From Dehalococcoidia bacterium (GTDB lineage: Bacteria > Chloroflexota > Dehalococcoidia > Tepidiformales > Tepidiformaceae): a DNA stretch of 64,000 bases. The stretch lies in NCBI GenBank assembly GCA_020850615.1, contig JADZEI010000081.1, forward strand, positions 52,805-116,804. Direction: 5' to 3'. This document shows positions 24,343-33,543 of the stretch, one piece after another. Under the pieces are notes generated by a model, which saw nothing but the letters and a program-made list of their open reading frames with translations, was not told where the DNA came from and did no database searches. Positions within the stretch are counted from its first letter, which is position 1, and each line of letters begins with the position of its first letter. A program made the position numbers and the translations under genes.

Positions 24343-27111
24343 CTACGGCACCCGCTCGAGGCCGACGCGGGTACTCCGCATCACGGGGGACGGCTGCCAC
24401 TCGGTCACCCAGTAGCGCAGGTGACCGTAGCCACCGGCGAGGTGGAGCCACTTGATCATGCCGGGCTCCACGTCGTTGGGGCCTGCCCAATCGGGGAACA
24501 TGTACGGGTCCCAGCCGTTGTACATGACGACCTGGCCGGGGTGGGCGCTGTGCGAGAGCAGGGCCGGGACGCGGAACTCGCCGAGGTCGTTGTGGACGCG
24601 AATCATGTCGTTGTCGGCGATGCCGAGGCGAGCTGCGTCGGCGGCGTTGACGACCAGGTGCGGCGTGCCGCGGTGGGTTTCGAGCATGATCTCGGAGGCG
24701 TTGTTGAGGGAGTGGATGCTCCAGCGGTTGTGTCCGCTGGTGATCTGGAACTCATAGTCGCCGCCCATGGCGGGCGCCGGCTTGTAGCGCGGCAGGTGCT
24801 CGTCGGCCTCGATGAACCAGGGGTGCTCGATGAGGAACTGGGCGCGGCGCGAGAGCGTGGGATAGGGCTGCCCGGCTTCCACGTGATCGCGGAAGGGGAC
24901 GAATGTCTCGTCGTTGCGGGGCGTGGTGGCCTGGGCGATGGCGCGCGGGTTGATGCCGAGGCCCTGCCAGCGATAGAAGCCGTTCTTACGGATGTCCTCC
25001 AGGCTGGCGCCGGGCGGCAGGGTGCCGGTGGTGGCGCTGTCGCGGATCATCTCGTCGGCGATCGTCTCTTCGTCGACGAACATGCCGTGGCGGGTGAACT
25101 GCTCGAGCGCGTTCGCGGGGTCGCGCTCCACACCGCGGATGTCGGTGTAGGGCTTGATGCCGCGGGCGCGGGCGCGTTCCTGGACCTTCTCGGCAACGCG
25201 GCGGAAGGCTTCCCACTCGTGGACGGACTCCCCTGCCGGCTCGACGGCCTTGTCGGAGAAGGTCAGGTGCATGACGTGTGAACTGGGGATCCCGAAGCCG
25301 ATCTTCTCGTACCACTGGGCGCAGGGCAGGATGTAGTCGGAGTAGAGCGCGGTGGTGCTCATGCGCACTTCGAAGGTGGCGACGCACTGGAGCTCGGGCC
25401 AGAGCTTTTCGAGCAGCATCTTGCTGCCGCCGCGGGTGCGCCGGAGGACGTTGCCGCCCATCTCGAGGAGGACGCGCGTGGGCTGGGAGGCGCGGGGAAC
25501 GTCGACGCCGTTCCACCAGCCGCTCGTGGAGGCCTCCTGGAAGTACTCCGTGAAGGGCCGCTTCATGGAGGTGTCGTGCCAGTCGGGGCGGTCCCAGGTC
25601 TCCTGGTAGCCGGCGTGGTGGTACCACCAGAACACGGGCGGGATGAGGCCGCCGCTGGAGCCACGGGCCTGCTCGACGGCGAGGAGGAGCGGGGTGAGCG
25701 ACGGGTCCATGGCGATGGCGGCCTGGGTCATCTGGTCGCGCATGTCGAGGAGGCCGGCGACTTCGTCGGGGCCGCGCTTGCTCTTGAGGAGGAAGGTGGC
25801 GGAGCCATCGAAGAAGGCGGCGAGCCAGGCGCGGACGCCGGTGCCCTGCTTGCCCCAGTTGCCGGTGAGGGCGAGGAGGAGGAGCTGGGCGCGCTCCATG
25901 AGGTCGCCGTGGTAGTGCTTGCCCATGCCGCCGAGGGCGGAGAGGATGCCGGTCTTCTTCGCGGCGATCTTGCGGGCAAGCATCCGCGTGGTCGTTGGAT
26001 GGACGCTGGTAATCGATTGGGTGGATTCGGGCGTGTACTGCTGGAGGCGGGCCTTCGTGCTCACGTAGACCGGGCTGACGGTGATCGGGCCGTCCTTGGT
26101 GGCGACAGTGAACTCACCTTCGAGCGCCGGGACGACATCGCCCCACTTGAGCGTCCCACGCGGGGCGGGGGCGAGGGCGCCGGTGGCGAGGTCCCAGGCG
26201 TAGAACTGGTTCTCGCTGCCGCCCTGCTTGAGGTCCGACTCGCGGAGGTAGCGGTTGGTCTTCGCGTCCATGAGGAGGGCGAGGTCGGTCTGTTCGCGGA
26301 CGAACGCCTCGTTGACCAGCCCCTCTTCGATGACGACCTGGGCCATGGCGAGCGCGAGGGCGGCGTCGGAGCCGACGCTCACGGGGATGTGATAGTCGCC
26401 GTGGATGGACGACGGGGAGAAGTCGGGCGCGATGACGACGACTTCGGTGCCCTTATAGCGGGCTTCGTTGACGAAGTGGATGTGCGGGATGCGGGTGTAG
26501 TTCGGGTTGCCCGCCCAGATGATGAAGACCTCGGCGTGGAACCAGTCGTCGATGCTGCTGACCGGGTCGAACATGCCGTAGGTGAGGTAGTAGCCGGGCG
26601 CGAAGTCGTTCATCTCCGCGTTGACGTCGGTGGTGAGGCCGCCGACGGTGGCGAGGAGGGCTCCGCGGGCGGCGCCGGCAGCGGGCGGGATGTTGCAGCC
26701 CGAGGGCGCCATCACGGATTCGCCGCCGACTTCGACGACGGCGTCGAGGATCTTATCGGCGATCTCGGTGGTGGCCTGGTCCCAGCTGATGCGCTCCCAG
26801 GAGCCGGAGCCGCGCTCGCCGACGCGCTTCAGGGGATAGAGGACGCGCTCATCGCCCTTGACCATGCGGGACCAGGCGACGCCCTTCTGGCAGCCCATGG
26901 GGTTGAGGTCGGGCACGCCGGGCTCGTAGGTGGGGAAGACGGCGGCCGACTCTTCGCGGACGACCTTGCCATTCTTGAGATAGACGCGCATGGGGCAGTT
27001 GCCGGGATAGCAGTCGATGCAGTGGGAAGCCCACTTCACCTCGTCCCAATCCCAGCGTTCGCGGTACTGGTTGCCGTTCGGAGCTGTCGGCCGGGCCTGT
27101 CCTGCGGTCAT
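24343..27111 (-). CDS. Type II DMSO-reductase-like molybdoenzyme catalytic subunit 1 (orphan alpha)
   Basis: The 922-aa protein is a bis-MGD molybdopterin oxidoreductase. The N-terminal iron-sulfur site reads HCIDCYPGNC (His30, Cys31, Cys34, Cys39) with the fourth cysteine in NPMGCQKG. A histidine as first ligand is typical of the NarG/type II branch. A likely molybdenum-binding aspartate lies in AEMNDFAPG. Other family segments are WSIHSLNN and the C-terminal VVMYNGWDPYMFP. It has no Tat signal. It stands alone, without its own beta, gamma or chaperone genes, and probably shares those of the plus-strand operon that starts about 1.2 kb away. ATG 27111 is chosen over 27135. The regulatory palindrome at 27285-27300 lies upstream with a CATAGA -10 box 31 bases away. 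Confidence 0.85.
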   Translation of the reverse strand: MTAGQARPTAPNGNQYRERWDWDEVKWASHCIDCYPGNCPMRVYLKNGKVVREESAAVFPTYEPGVPDLNPMGCQKGVAWSRMVKGDERVLYPLKRVGERGSGSWERISWDQATTEIADKILDAVVEVGGESVMAPSGCNIPPAAGAARGALLATVGGLTTDVNAEMNDFAPGYYLTYGMFDPVSSIDDWFHAEVFIIWAGNPNYTRIPHIHFVNEARYKGTEVVVIAPDFSPSSIHGDYHIPVSVGSDAALALAMAQVVIEEGLVNEAFVREQTDLALLMDAKTNRYLRESDLKQGGSENQFYAWDLATGALAPAPRGTLKWGDVVPALEGEFTVATKDGPITVSPVYVSTKARLQQYTPESTQSITSVHPTTTRMLARKIAAKKTGILSALGGMGKHYHGDLMERAQLLLLALTGNWGKQGTGVRAWLAAFFDGSATFLLKSKRGPDEVAGLLDMRDQMTQAAIAMDPSLTPLLLAVEQARGSSGGLIPPVFWWYHHAGYQETWDRPDWHDTSMKRPFTEYFQEASTSGWWNGVDVPRASQPTRVLLEMGGNVLRRTRGGSKMLLEKLWPELQCVATFEVRMSTTALYSDYILPCAQWYEKIGFGIPSSHVMHLTFSDKAVEPAGESVHEWEAFRRVAEKVQERARARGIKPYTDIRGVERDPANALEQFTRHGMFVDEETIADEMIRDSATTGTLPPGASLEDIRKNGFYRWQGLGINPRAIAQATTPRNDETFVPFRDHVEAGQPYPTLSRRAQFLIEHPWFIEADEHLPRYKPAPAMGGDYEFQITSGHNRWSIHSLNNASEIMLETHRGTPHLVVNAADAARLGIADNDMIRVHNDLGEFRVPALLSHSAHPGQVVMYNGWDPYMFPDWAGPNDVEPGMIKWLHLAGGYGHLRYWVTEWQPSPVMRSTRVGLERVP

Positions 27112-27284
27112 GTGGAGCGGTCTCCTCGAAGCCAAGGGTTGGCCGCCGGTGAGTGGCAGCGGCCGGGCGAGGGGGCGAACGGATGCCGCGAAGCACTGGG
27201 CGCCGCACCAGGCCGCGCGGGCCCGGTGCGGCGCAGCACCCCTGTGGTATTGGGGGAATCTATGGAGCAGCTACCGGGACGCTG

Positions 27285-27300
27285 TATGACCGGAGTCATA
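27285..27300 (-). promoter_or_regulatory. Crp/Fnr-type palindrome TATGAC-N4-GTCATA upstream of molybdoenzyme 1
   Basis: A perfect inverted repeat TATGAC-cgga-GTCATA. On the minus strand a -10-like CATAGA is centred 31 bases downstream (27259-27264), the geometry of a class II activator site near -41.5. The gap 27112-27455 holds this site and the one at 27395, and no gene. Confidence 0.65.
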
Positions 27301-27394
27301 TGCGGTCGTGGTAAAGGCCGGGCAGAGTGCGGCTACCGCTCCCGGCCGGGGAGCCAGCCGCTGCGTGTCCGGGCGAGGTTGCGCCCCCAGCAGA

Positions 27395-27410
27395 AGTGAC
27401 TTAAGTCACA
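27395..27410 (+). promoter_or_regulatory. Crp/Fnr-type palindrome AGTGAC-N4-GTCACA upstream of the regulator
   Basis: The inverted repeat GTGAC-ttaa-GTCAC lies 46 bases before the start of the Crp/Fnr gene at 27456. It shares the TGAC-N4-GTCA core of the other sites and suggests autoregulation. A weak -10 (gagaat, 27433-27438) follows. Confidence 0.55.
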
Positions 27411-27455
27411 TTCGAACGCCGTTCGCGGGCAAGAGAATCCCCCGGGGGTGGAGAG

Positions 27456-28256
27456 ATGACACTCGGGGAGCGCTCCGGTTCTCCGCCGCGCGAGCAGACA
27501 CTGGCCGCGCTCGAACGCTGCCACCTGCTGGATGGCCTGTCGCAGGAGCAGGTCCACAAGATCGCGGCCCGCTGCTCGGTGCACCACGTGCCGGCCCAAC
27601 GGACGGTTTTCGAAGAAGGTGACGAATCGCGCGGGTTGTGGGTGATCACGGCCGGGCGGGTGCGGCTGCAGCACCTGATGGCGGACGGCCGTCAGCACGC
27701 GGTCGGCTTTCGGACGCCGACGACCGCGCTGGACCTGGCGGCGGCGCTCGACGGGCGCCCCTATATGGAAACGGCGGCGGCGGTCGAAGAGTCGGAGTTG
27801 CTGCTGGTGCCCCGGGACCTGCTGCCGGAGCTGGCGCGTCGGTATCCGGTGACGATCCGCAACGCGATCGCGTCGCTCTGCATCGACGTCCGGCAGCGGG
27901 ACATCACGACGGCGATCGCGGCGGTTAAAGACGCACGCGAGCGGGTCGGCTGCACGCTGCTGCAGCTGGTGCGCGAGTTCGGGCGGACGACGGGGCGGGG
28001 TGTGCGGATCGACTGCCGGGTGACGCGCCAGGACATCGCGGCGCGGGCGGGCGTGACGGTGGAGACGGCGATCCGGACGATGTCGGAGCTGCAGCAGCGC
28101 GGGGTGGTCTGCACGGAGGCACAGATCGTGGAGATCACCGACGTGGCGGCCGTGCGGGAGCTGGCCCGCTGCGGGTCGTGCCAGTTCGAGTGCTCCGTGT
28201 TCGCACCGGCGGCCCGCGCGGGCGCGCCCCAGGCGGCCAGGGTCTCGCGCCGTTAA
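27456..28256 (+). CDS. Crp/Fnr-family transcription regulator with C-terminal cysteine cluster
   Basis: The 266-aa protein has an N-terminal cyclic-nucleotide-binding-like fold (about 25-140), a long dimer helix, and a winged helix with VTRQDIAARAGVTVETAIRTMSEL as the helix-turn-helix region. The recognition helix keeps the glutamate and arginine (E-T-A-I-R) that in FNR and CRP contact the TGA part of the site. The N-terminal cysteine triad of FNR is missing. The C-terminus instead has RCGSCQFEC, a C-x2-C-x3-C group that could hold an iron-sulfur cluster or sense redox or metals. It lies between divergent molybdoenzyme units. TGAC-N4-GTCA sites upstream of these units suggest that it controls them in response to oxygen or another redox signal. 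The N-terminal ATG has GGAGAG upstream. Confidence 0.85.
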   Translation: MTLGERSGSPPREQTLAALERCHLLDGLSQEQVHKIAARCSVHHVPAQRTVFEEGDESRGLWVITAGRVRLQHLMADGRQHAVGFRTPTTALDLAAALDGRPYMETAAAVEESELLLVPRDLLPELARRYPVTIRNAIASLCIDVRQRDITTAIAAVKDARERVGCTLLQLVREFGRTTGRGVRIDCRVTRQDIAARAGVTVETAIRTMSELQQRGVVCTEAQIVEITDVAAVRELARCGSCQFECSVFAPAARAGAPQAARVSRR

Positions 28257-28262
28257 GCCGTG

Positions 28263-28283
28263 CGGCCCCCGCCAACGGGGCCG
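28263..28283 (+). terminator. Terminator hairpin after the regulator gene
   Basis: A 7-bp stem (cggcccc/ggggccg) lies 6 bases after the regulator stop and directly before the next operator, isolating the regulator from the molybdoenzyme operon. There is no T-run. Confidence 0.5.
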
Positions 28284-28299
28284 TATGACGCCAGTCATA
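28284..28299 (+). promoter_or_regulatory. Crp/Fnr-type palindrome TATGAC-N4-GTCATA upstream of the molybdoenzyme 2/3 operon
   Basis: A perfect inverted repeat TATGAC-gcca-GTCATA, with one extra matched pair on each side (G/C). It is centred 43 bases before the ATG at 28335. No good -10 box is seen, and a class II geometry would place the transcript start almost at the start codon. Confidence 0.65.
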
Positions 28300-28334
28300 C
28301 CCGGCGTCCCCGGGCCCGTCTCACCATCCGCGGA

Positions 28335-31184
28335 ATGGACGGGACCGCAGTGCAAGACAGAATCTATACGAGCGCCCGCGACCTCTATCGGACGAAGTGG
28401 GAGTGGGACGCCGTCTACTGGGGTACGCACTGCGTCGACTGTTACCCGGGTAACTGCCCGATGCGCGTGTACGTCCGCGATGGGCTGGTGTGGCGCGAGG
28501 AGCAGTCGGGGACGTTCCAGACGGTGGAGCCAGGCGTGCCGGACTTCAACCCGATGGGCTGCCAGAAGGGCGCGTCGTGGAGCCAGTCGCTCTACGGTCC
28601 GGACCGGCTGCTCTACCCGCTGAAGCGGGTGGGGGAGCGCGGGTCGGGGAAGTGGAACCGGGTGAACTGGGACGAGGCGCTGAGCGACATCGCCGACAAG
28701 ATGATCGACGCGATCGAGGCGGGCGGGCCCCAGAGCATCGCGCACGAGGGCACGCCGGAGATGGCCACCGTCATCCCGACGAACAAGTTCTTCAGCGTGC
28801 TCGGCGGGAACGGGCTGGACCTGAACGGGTCGATTAACGACTTCTCGATCGGGCTGTACGAGACGTTCGGACGGTTCAGCCCGGTGTCCTCGGCGGACGA
28901 CTGGTTCCACTCGGAAGTGGTGCTGATCTGGCACATGAATCCGATCTACACGCGGATCCCGTTCTACCACTTCATCGCGGAGGCGCGGTACAACGGCGCC
29001 GAGGTCATCAACATCTCGCCGGACGTGAACCCGTCGCACGTGCACGCCGATATGCAGGTGCCGATCAACGGCGGGTCGGACGCGGCGTTCGGGCTTTCGC
29101 TGGTGCAGGTGATCCTCGAAGAGGGCCTGGCGAACTGGAAGTTCATCCGGGAACAGACGGACCTCGGGTTCCTCGTGCGCACCGATACGGGCCGCTACCT
29201 GCGCCAGGCGGACGTCGAGGGCAGCGGGCCGGAAGACCAGCTCTACCAGTGGGTGCCCGGCAAGGGCGCGCGGAAAGCGGACCGCGGGAACATCTTCCTG
29301 AACGGCGTGGAGATCGCGCTCGAAGGGACGTACCGGGTGGAGCTGGCGGACGGGAGCTCGGTCGACGTGCGGCCGGCGTGCGACATCCTGCGGGAGCGGC
29401 TGGACGCGCGATTCACGCCGGAGCTGCAGCAGGCTATCACGGGCGTGCACCCGGAGACGGTGCGTGCGATCGCCCGGAAGTGCGCGACGAAGCGCACGAA
29501 CATCATGCTCGGGTACAACGCCTGCAAGTTCTATCACGGTGACCTGATGGAGCGCGCGCAGGCGCTGCTCCTGGCAGTGACCGGGAACTGGGGCAAGAAG
29601 GGCACGGGCGTGCGGTGCTGGGCTTCGGGAATGCACGACGGGGCGTTCATCGCGGTGAACAAGCCGGGCCCGGGGGCGGCGAACACCGAGACGGTGCTTT
29701 CCGGTCGGGACGCGGCGATCGCGATGATGAAGGCGAGCGACCCGACGATGACGACCGAGATCGCGGTCAAGAAGCTCGGGCAGCTCTCGATGAAGTTCCA
29801 ACGCAGCGGCGGCGGGCCCGGCTCGATGAGCTCGGGCGGCGAGCGGGGCGCGGACGAAGCGCCGAACGACTCGCTCTCGACGCCGCCGGCGTTCTGGTGG
29901 TACTGGCAGGCCGGGTACCGCGAGCGCTGGAACACACCGGGCTGGGGCGACGAATCGCTGCCGCGCACGTTCGACGAGTACTTCAACGAGGCGCTGGACA
30001 AGGGCTGGTGGCAGGGCATGGACTTCCCGCGGCCGGAAGAACCGCCGCGGGTGCTGATCGAATGCGGCGGGAACATGCTGCGGCGGACGCGCGGCGGGAA
30101 GACGGCGCTGCTGCCGACGCTCTGGCCGAAGCTGGACCTGATCGTCTCGATCGACTTCCGGATCAGCCAGACGGGGCTCTACAGCGACTATGTGCTGCCG
30201 GCGGCGCAGCACTACGAGAAGATCGGGTTCCACATCCCGACGCCGCACCTGATGAACCTGACGTTCAGCGACCGCGCGGCTAAACCGGCGGGCGAGGCGC
30301 GGAACGAGTGGCAGATCTACCACGCGCTCTTCGAAAAGATGGCCGAGCGCGCTCGCGAGCGGGGGCTGACGCACTACACGGACGCGACCGGCCAGGAGCG
30401 CACGTTCGCGGCGCTGCCGAAGGCGTACTCCATGAACGGCTTCCTGCTCGACGAGGAGCGGCTGGCCGACGAGCAGATCCGGGATTCGGCGCTGGCGGGG
30501 ACGCTGCCGATGGGCACGAGCCTGCGGACGCTGCGCGACAAGGGACACGTGCGGTTCATCGACTGGGGGCTTTCGCCGATGGCGCTGGCCCAGGCGTCGC
30601 CGATCAAGCCCAACGAGACGCACGTGCCATTCCGGGACCACACGGAGCGCGGGATGCCGTTCCCGACGTACTCCCGGCGGGCGCAGTTCTACATCGACCA
30701 CGAGTGGTTCCTCGAAGCGGGTGAGGAGCTACCGACATACAAGCCGAATCCGGACATGGGCGGCGACTACCCGCTGGGGATGACGTCCGGGCACAACCGG
30801 TGGTCGATCCACGCGATGAACCAGGCGAACTGGGTCATCCTCGGGACGCACCGCGGCGAGCCGGACGTGGTGGTGAACAGCGACGACGCGGCGGCCCGGG
30901 GCGTGAAGGACGGCGACCGTGTGCGTGTGTTCAACGACGTGAGCTCGTTTGTGACGCGGGCGCGGGTGGCGCCGAACGTGAAACCCGGACAGCTCATCTC
31001 GTACAACGGCTGGGCGGGATTCCAGTACCCGGAGTGGAGCGGAGCGAACGAAATCGAGCCGGGAATGGTCAAGTGGATCGGGTTCGCGGGCGGCTACGGA
31101 CATCTCAACCACCTCGGGGCCGAGTGGCAACCGGTGCCCGCCGAGCGCTGGACGCGCTGCGACTTCGCCAGGGAGGAAAGGTAA
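28335..31184 (+). CDS. Type II DMSO-reductase-like molybdoenzyme catalytic subunit 2
   Basis: The 949-aa protein is a close relative of subunit 1. The N-terminal cluster reads HCVDCYPGNC (His32, Cys33, Cys36, Cys41), with the fourth cysteine in NPMGCQKG. The likely Mo-ligand aspartate is in GSINDFSIG. Shared segments include FYHGDLMERAQALLLAVTGN and WSIHAMNQANW. There is no Tat signal, so the complex is probably cytoplasmic. It heads an operon with gamma, beta, chaperone, a third catalytic subunit, a nitroreductase-like protein and two membrane proteins. The substrate is unknown; relatives act on ethylbenzene, dimethyl sulfide, selenate, chlorate or sterols. The start is ATG 28335; a GTG at 28350 is also possible. 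Confidence 0.85.
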   Translation: MDGTAVQDRIYTSARDLYRTKWEWDAVYWGTHCVDCYPGNCPMRVYVRDGLVWREEQSGTFQTVEPGVPDFNPMGCQKGASWSQSLYGPDRLLYPLKRVGERGSGKWNRVNWDEALSDIADKMIDAIEAGGPQSIAHEGTPEMATVIPTNKFFSVLGGNGLDLNGSINDFSIGLYETFGRFSPVSSADDWFHSEVVLIWHMNPIYTRIPFYHFIAEARYNGAEVINISPDVNPSHVHADMQVPINGGSDAAFGLSLVQVILEEGLANWKFIREQTDLGFLVRTDTGRYLRQADVEGSGPEDQLYQWVPGKGARKADRGNIFLNGVEIALEGTYRVELADGSSVDVRPACDILRERLDARFTPELQQAITGVHPETVRAIARKCATKRTNIMLGYNACKFYHGDLMERAQALLLAVTGNWGKKGTGVRCWASGMHDGAFIAVNKPGPGAANTETVLSGRDAAIAMMKASDPTMTTEIAVKKLGQLSMKFQRSGGGPGSMSSGGERGADEAPNDSLSTPPAFWWYWQAGYRERWNTPGWGDESLPRTFDEYFNEALDKGWWQGMDFPRPEEPPRVLIECGGNMLRRTRGGKTALLPTLWPKLDLIVSIDFRISQTGLYSDYVLPAAQHYEKIGFHIPTPHLMNLTFSDRAAKPAGEARNEWQIYHALFEKMAERARERGLTHYTDATGQERTFAALPKAYSMNGFLLDEERLADEQIRDSALAGTLPMGTSLRTLRDKGHVRFIDWGLSPMALAQASPIKPNETHVPFRDHTERGMPFPTYSRRAQFYIDHEWFLEAGEELPTYKPNPDMGGDYPLGMTSGHNRWSIHAMNQANWVILGTHRGEPDVVVNSDDAAARGVKDGDRVRVFNDVSSFVTRARVAPNVKPGQLISYNGWAGFQYPEWSGANEIEPGMVKWIGFAGGYGHLNHLGAEWQPVPAERWTRCDFAREER

Positions 31185-31188
31185 ACAG

Positions 31189-31770
31189 ATGAAGGTGGCA
31201 CGACTCAACGGCGAGCTCGCCGACCCGGCCGCACCGGCATGGGGCGGCGCGGAAGCCGTCTCGATCACGCTGGGGCCGGTGCCGATCGGCGCACAGCCGA
31301 CGGCGTACATCCGCGAGGCCTGGGCGGGGCGCTCGTATGGCACCACGGGAGCGGCGACGCTGGCCGCGGCAAGTGACGGCGAACGGCTCTACCTGCGGCT
31401 GGAATGGCCGGACGGTGCGACGCCGAACGGCGAGTTCCAGGACGCGGTGGCGGCGATGTTCCCGGCCGGGGGCGACGCGCCCGTGGCGACCATGGGCGAC
31501 CACGACCGGCCGGTCGAGCTCTGGTTCTGGGAGAACGGCCGCGGGCCGCTGCGGCTGACGTCGCGCGGGCCGGGCGTGGTGCGCAAGGAAGCGGCGGACG
31601 GTGTTGCTGCGCGCGGCGACCTGGCGGGCGGACGCTGGAGCGTGGTGCTCAGCGGGCCCAAGCCGGCGGCCGGGAAGCCGGTTGGCGTGGCCGTCTGGGA
31701 CGGTTCGAACGACGAACGGGCGGGACTCGCAGCCGTGAGCCAGGAATGGCTGCAGCTCGAGCTGGCCTGA
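31189..31770 (+). CDS. Haem-b-type gamma subunit (EbdC/DdhC family)
   Basis: The 193-aa protein resembles the gamma subunit of ethylbenzene and dimethylsulfide dehydrogenases. It has the beta-rich layout with RLEWPD, the DAVAAMFP segment, ATMGD with a methionine that may be an axial haem ligand, VELWFW, and a lysine-containing C-terminal region. In the family this subunit binds one haem b with Met and Lys ligands and takes electrons from the beta subunit. It starts MKVARLNGELADPAAP and lacks the signal peptide seen in the periplasmic members. The gene starts 4 bp after the catalytic subunit and is followed 10 bp later by beta. Confidence 0.78.
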   Translation: MKVARLNGELADPAAPAWGGAEAVSITLGPVPIGAQPTAYIREAWAGRSYGTTGAATLAAASDGERLYLRLEWPDGATPNGEFQDAVAAMFPAGGDAPVATMGDHDRPVELWFWENGRGPLRLTSRGPGVVRKEAADGVAARGDLAGGRWSVVLSGPKPAAGKPVGVAVWDGSNDERAGLAAVSQEWLQLELA

Positions 31771-31780
31771 GGAGACGAGA

Positions 31781-32830
31781 GTGACGACGACGGAAGCGAA
31801 GACCCGGCAGCTGGCCTGGGTGTACGACCTGAACAAGTGCATTGGCTGCCAGACGTGTTCGGTGGCCTGCAAGGTGCTGTGGACGCGCGATGAGGGCGAA
31901 AAGCACCAGTGGTGGATGTCGGTGAACACGATGCCGGGCCTCGGCACGCCGAAGGGCTGGGAGGACATGGGCGGCGGGTTCGACCCGGAGACGGGCAAGC
32001 CGCGCCCCGGCCACCAGCCGACGCGTGGCGAATTCGGCGGCGGGTTCGACTACAACTACCAGGAAGTGTTCTACGGCGGGACCGCCGGGAAGGCCCACCT
32101 GGAGCCGCAGGGCCCGCGCGAAGGCCGCTGGGCGATGAACTGGGACGAAGACCAGGGTGCGGGCGAGTGGCCGAACTCGTACTACTTCTACCTGCCGCGG
32201 CAGTGCAACCACTGCTCGAACCCGGTCTGCATGTCGGCGTGCGCGACGGGGGCACTTTCGCGGACCAACGACGGGCTCGTCCTGCGGGACGAGGAGGTCT
32301 GCATGGGCGACCGCTTCTGCATGGAGGCGTGCCCGTACAAGAAGATCTACTTCAACTATGACCGGCACGTGGCCCAGCAGTGCATCGGCTGCTTCCCGCG
32401 GATCGAGGCGGGCGTGGCGCCGGCATGCGTGCGCCAGTGCCCGGGCCGGGCGGTGTTCATCGGCGACCTGGAAGACGAGGAGAGCTCGGTCCACAAGCTG
32501 GTGAAGACCTGGAAGGTCGCGATGCCGCTGAAGGCAGAGGCGGGGACGGGGCCGAACGTGTACTACGTCCCGCCGCTTTCGCCGCACCGCCTGAACGACG
32601 ACATGAGCATCGACACGGAGACGCCGCGCATCCCGCCGGAGTACCTGGAGTCGCTCTTCGGGCCGGGCGTCCACGGGGCGCTGAACGTGCTCAAGGGCGA
32701 GATGGAGACGGTGCGCGCCGGCGGGGCGTCGGAGATCCTGACGACGCTCATCGCCTACAAGTGGCAGGAGCTGCTGGGGCCGTTCACGGTGGACCCGGCG
32801 ACGCTCGACCGCTCGAACGGGGGGGCTTAG
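31781..32830 (+). CDS. Four-cluster iron-sulfur beta subunit (EbdB/NarH-like)
   Basis: The 349-aa protein has four ferredoxin-like cysteine groups: CIGCQTCSVAC near the start, then CNHCSNPVCMSAC, CMGDRFCMEACPYK and CIGCFPRIEAG followed by CVRQCPGRA. This is the arrangement of the beta subunits of NarGH, EbdAB and DdhAB. It relays electrons from the catalytic subunit to gamma. It lies between gamma and the chaperone gene and starts with GTG at 31781. Confidence 0.9.
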   Translation: MTTTEAKTRQLAWVYDLNKCIGCQTCSVACKVLWTRDEGEKHQWWMSVNTMPGLGTPKGWEDMGGGFDPETGKPRPGHQPTRGEFGGGFDYNYQEVFYGGTAGKAHLEPQGPREGRWAMNWDEDQGAGEWPNSYYFYLPRQCNHCSNPVCMSACATGALSRTNDGLVLRDEEVCMGDRFCMEACPYKKIYFNYDRHVAQQCIGCFPRIEAGVAPACVRQCPGRAVFIGDLEDEESSVHKLVKTWKVAMPLKAEAGTGPNVYYVPPLSPHRLNDDMSIDTETPRIPPEYLESLFGPGVHGALNVLKGEMETVRAGGASEILTTLIAYKWQELLGPFTVDPATLDRSNGGA

Positions 32831-32832
32831 CC

Positions 32833-33513
32833 ATGTTCGTCTATTCGCTTGCGGGCCTGAAGGTCGACGGCGGCGCGCTCCAGGAGATGGAGCTCGAAGA
32901 CAACGAGATCACGGCGCGGCTGGGTGTGTACCAGGCGCTGGCGCGGCTTGCGTCGCTGCCGGATGCGGACGTGCACCACTCGGCGGTGGCCGGGGAGTGG
33001 GGCGCGCAGCTCACGGAGGCGGGACACCTGCTTCCGTTCGAATTCGACTTCGGGACGGCGTCGGTCGATGCCGGGGTGACGCCGGAAGAGCTGCAGGCGG
33101 AGTACATCCGCGTGTTCGAGGTCGGGGTGAACGGCGGGCCGCCGGCGCCCCTGTACGGCGGACTGTACGCGGGCGACCGGATGCAGCGCCTCGAAGAAGT
33201 TGTGCGGTTCTACGAGTACTTCGGGCTTTCGACCTCGGCGGAGGACCCGCGCCCGGCGGACCACCTGGCGACGGAGCTGGAGTTCATGAAGTACCTCTGC
33301 TTCAAGGAGGCGGTTTCGCCGTCGCCGCGGTTGCAGGCTTCGTACCGGCGGGCGCAGCACGACTTCCTGGAGCGGCAGCTGACGTGGTTGCCGAAGCTGG
33401 TGGAAGGCACGGAGGGCGGCAACACGTGGCCCTATCTGCGCTGGGTGGCCGGGACGATCAGCGGGTTCGTCGAGGCAGATGCTCGCTACGTGGCGGGTGT
33501 GGTGGCGGCGTAG
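32833..33513 (+). CDS. TorD/DmsD-family molybdoenzyme chaperone (delta)
   Basis: The 226-aa all-helical protein shows the TorD-type features: an EYIRVFEVG segment, then a gap ending PLYGGLY, and the closing helical WLPKLVEG region. Such chaperones help insert the molybdenum cofactor and are not part of the final enzyme. It begins 2 bases after the beta stop and is followed 30 bp later by the third catalytic subunit. Confidence 0.82.
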   Translation: MFVYSLAGLKVDGGALQEMELEDNEITARLGVYQALARLASLPDADVHHSAVAGEWGAQLTEAGHLLPFEFDFGTASVDAGVTPEELQAEYIRVFEVGVNGGPPAPLYGGLYAGDRMQRLEEVVRFYEYFGLSTSAEDPRPADHLATELEFMKYLCFKEAVSPSPRLQASYRRAQHDFLERQLTWLPKLVEGTEGGNTWPYLRWVAGTISGFVEADARYVAGVVAA

Positions 33514-33543
33514 GGCTGCGGGAGCGACCAGCAGGATGAATCG

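Noticed and set aside
27456..28256. The regulator as a true FNR orthologue
   Set aside because: The N-terminal cysteine triad of FNR is absent and the only cysteine group is at the C-terminus.
27333..30701. A 1122-codon open frame on the minus strand opposite the regulator and molybdoenzyme 2
   Set aside because: It is antisense to two well-supported genes, is extremely Arg/Pro/Val/His-rich, has no known domain, and arises from GC codon bias.
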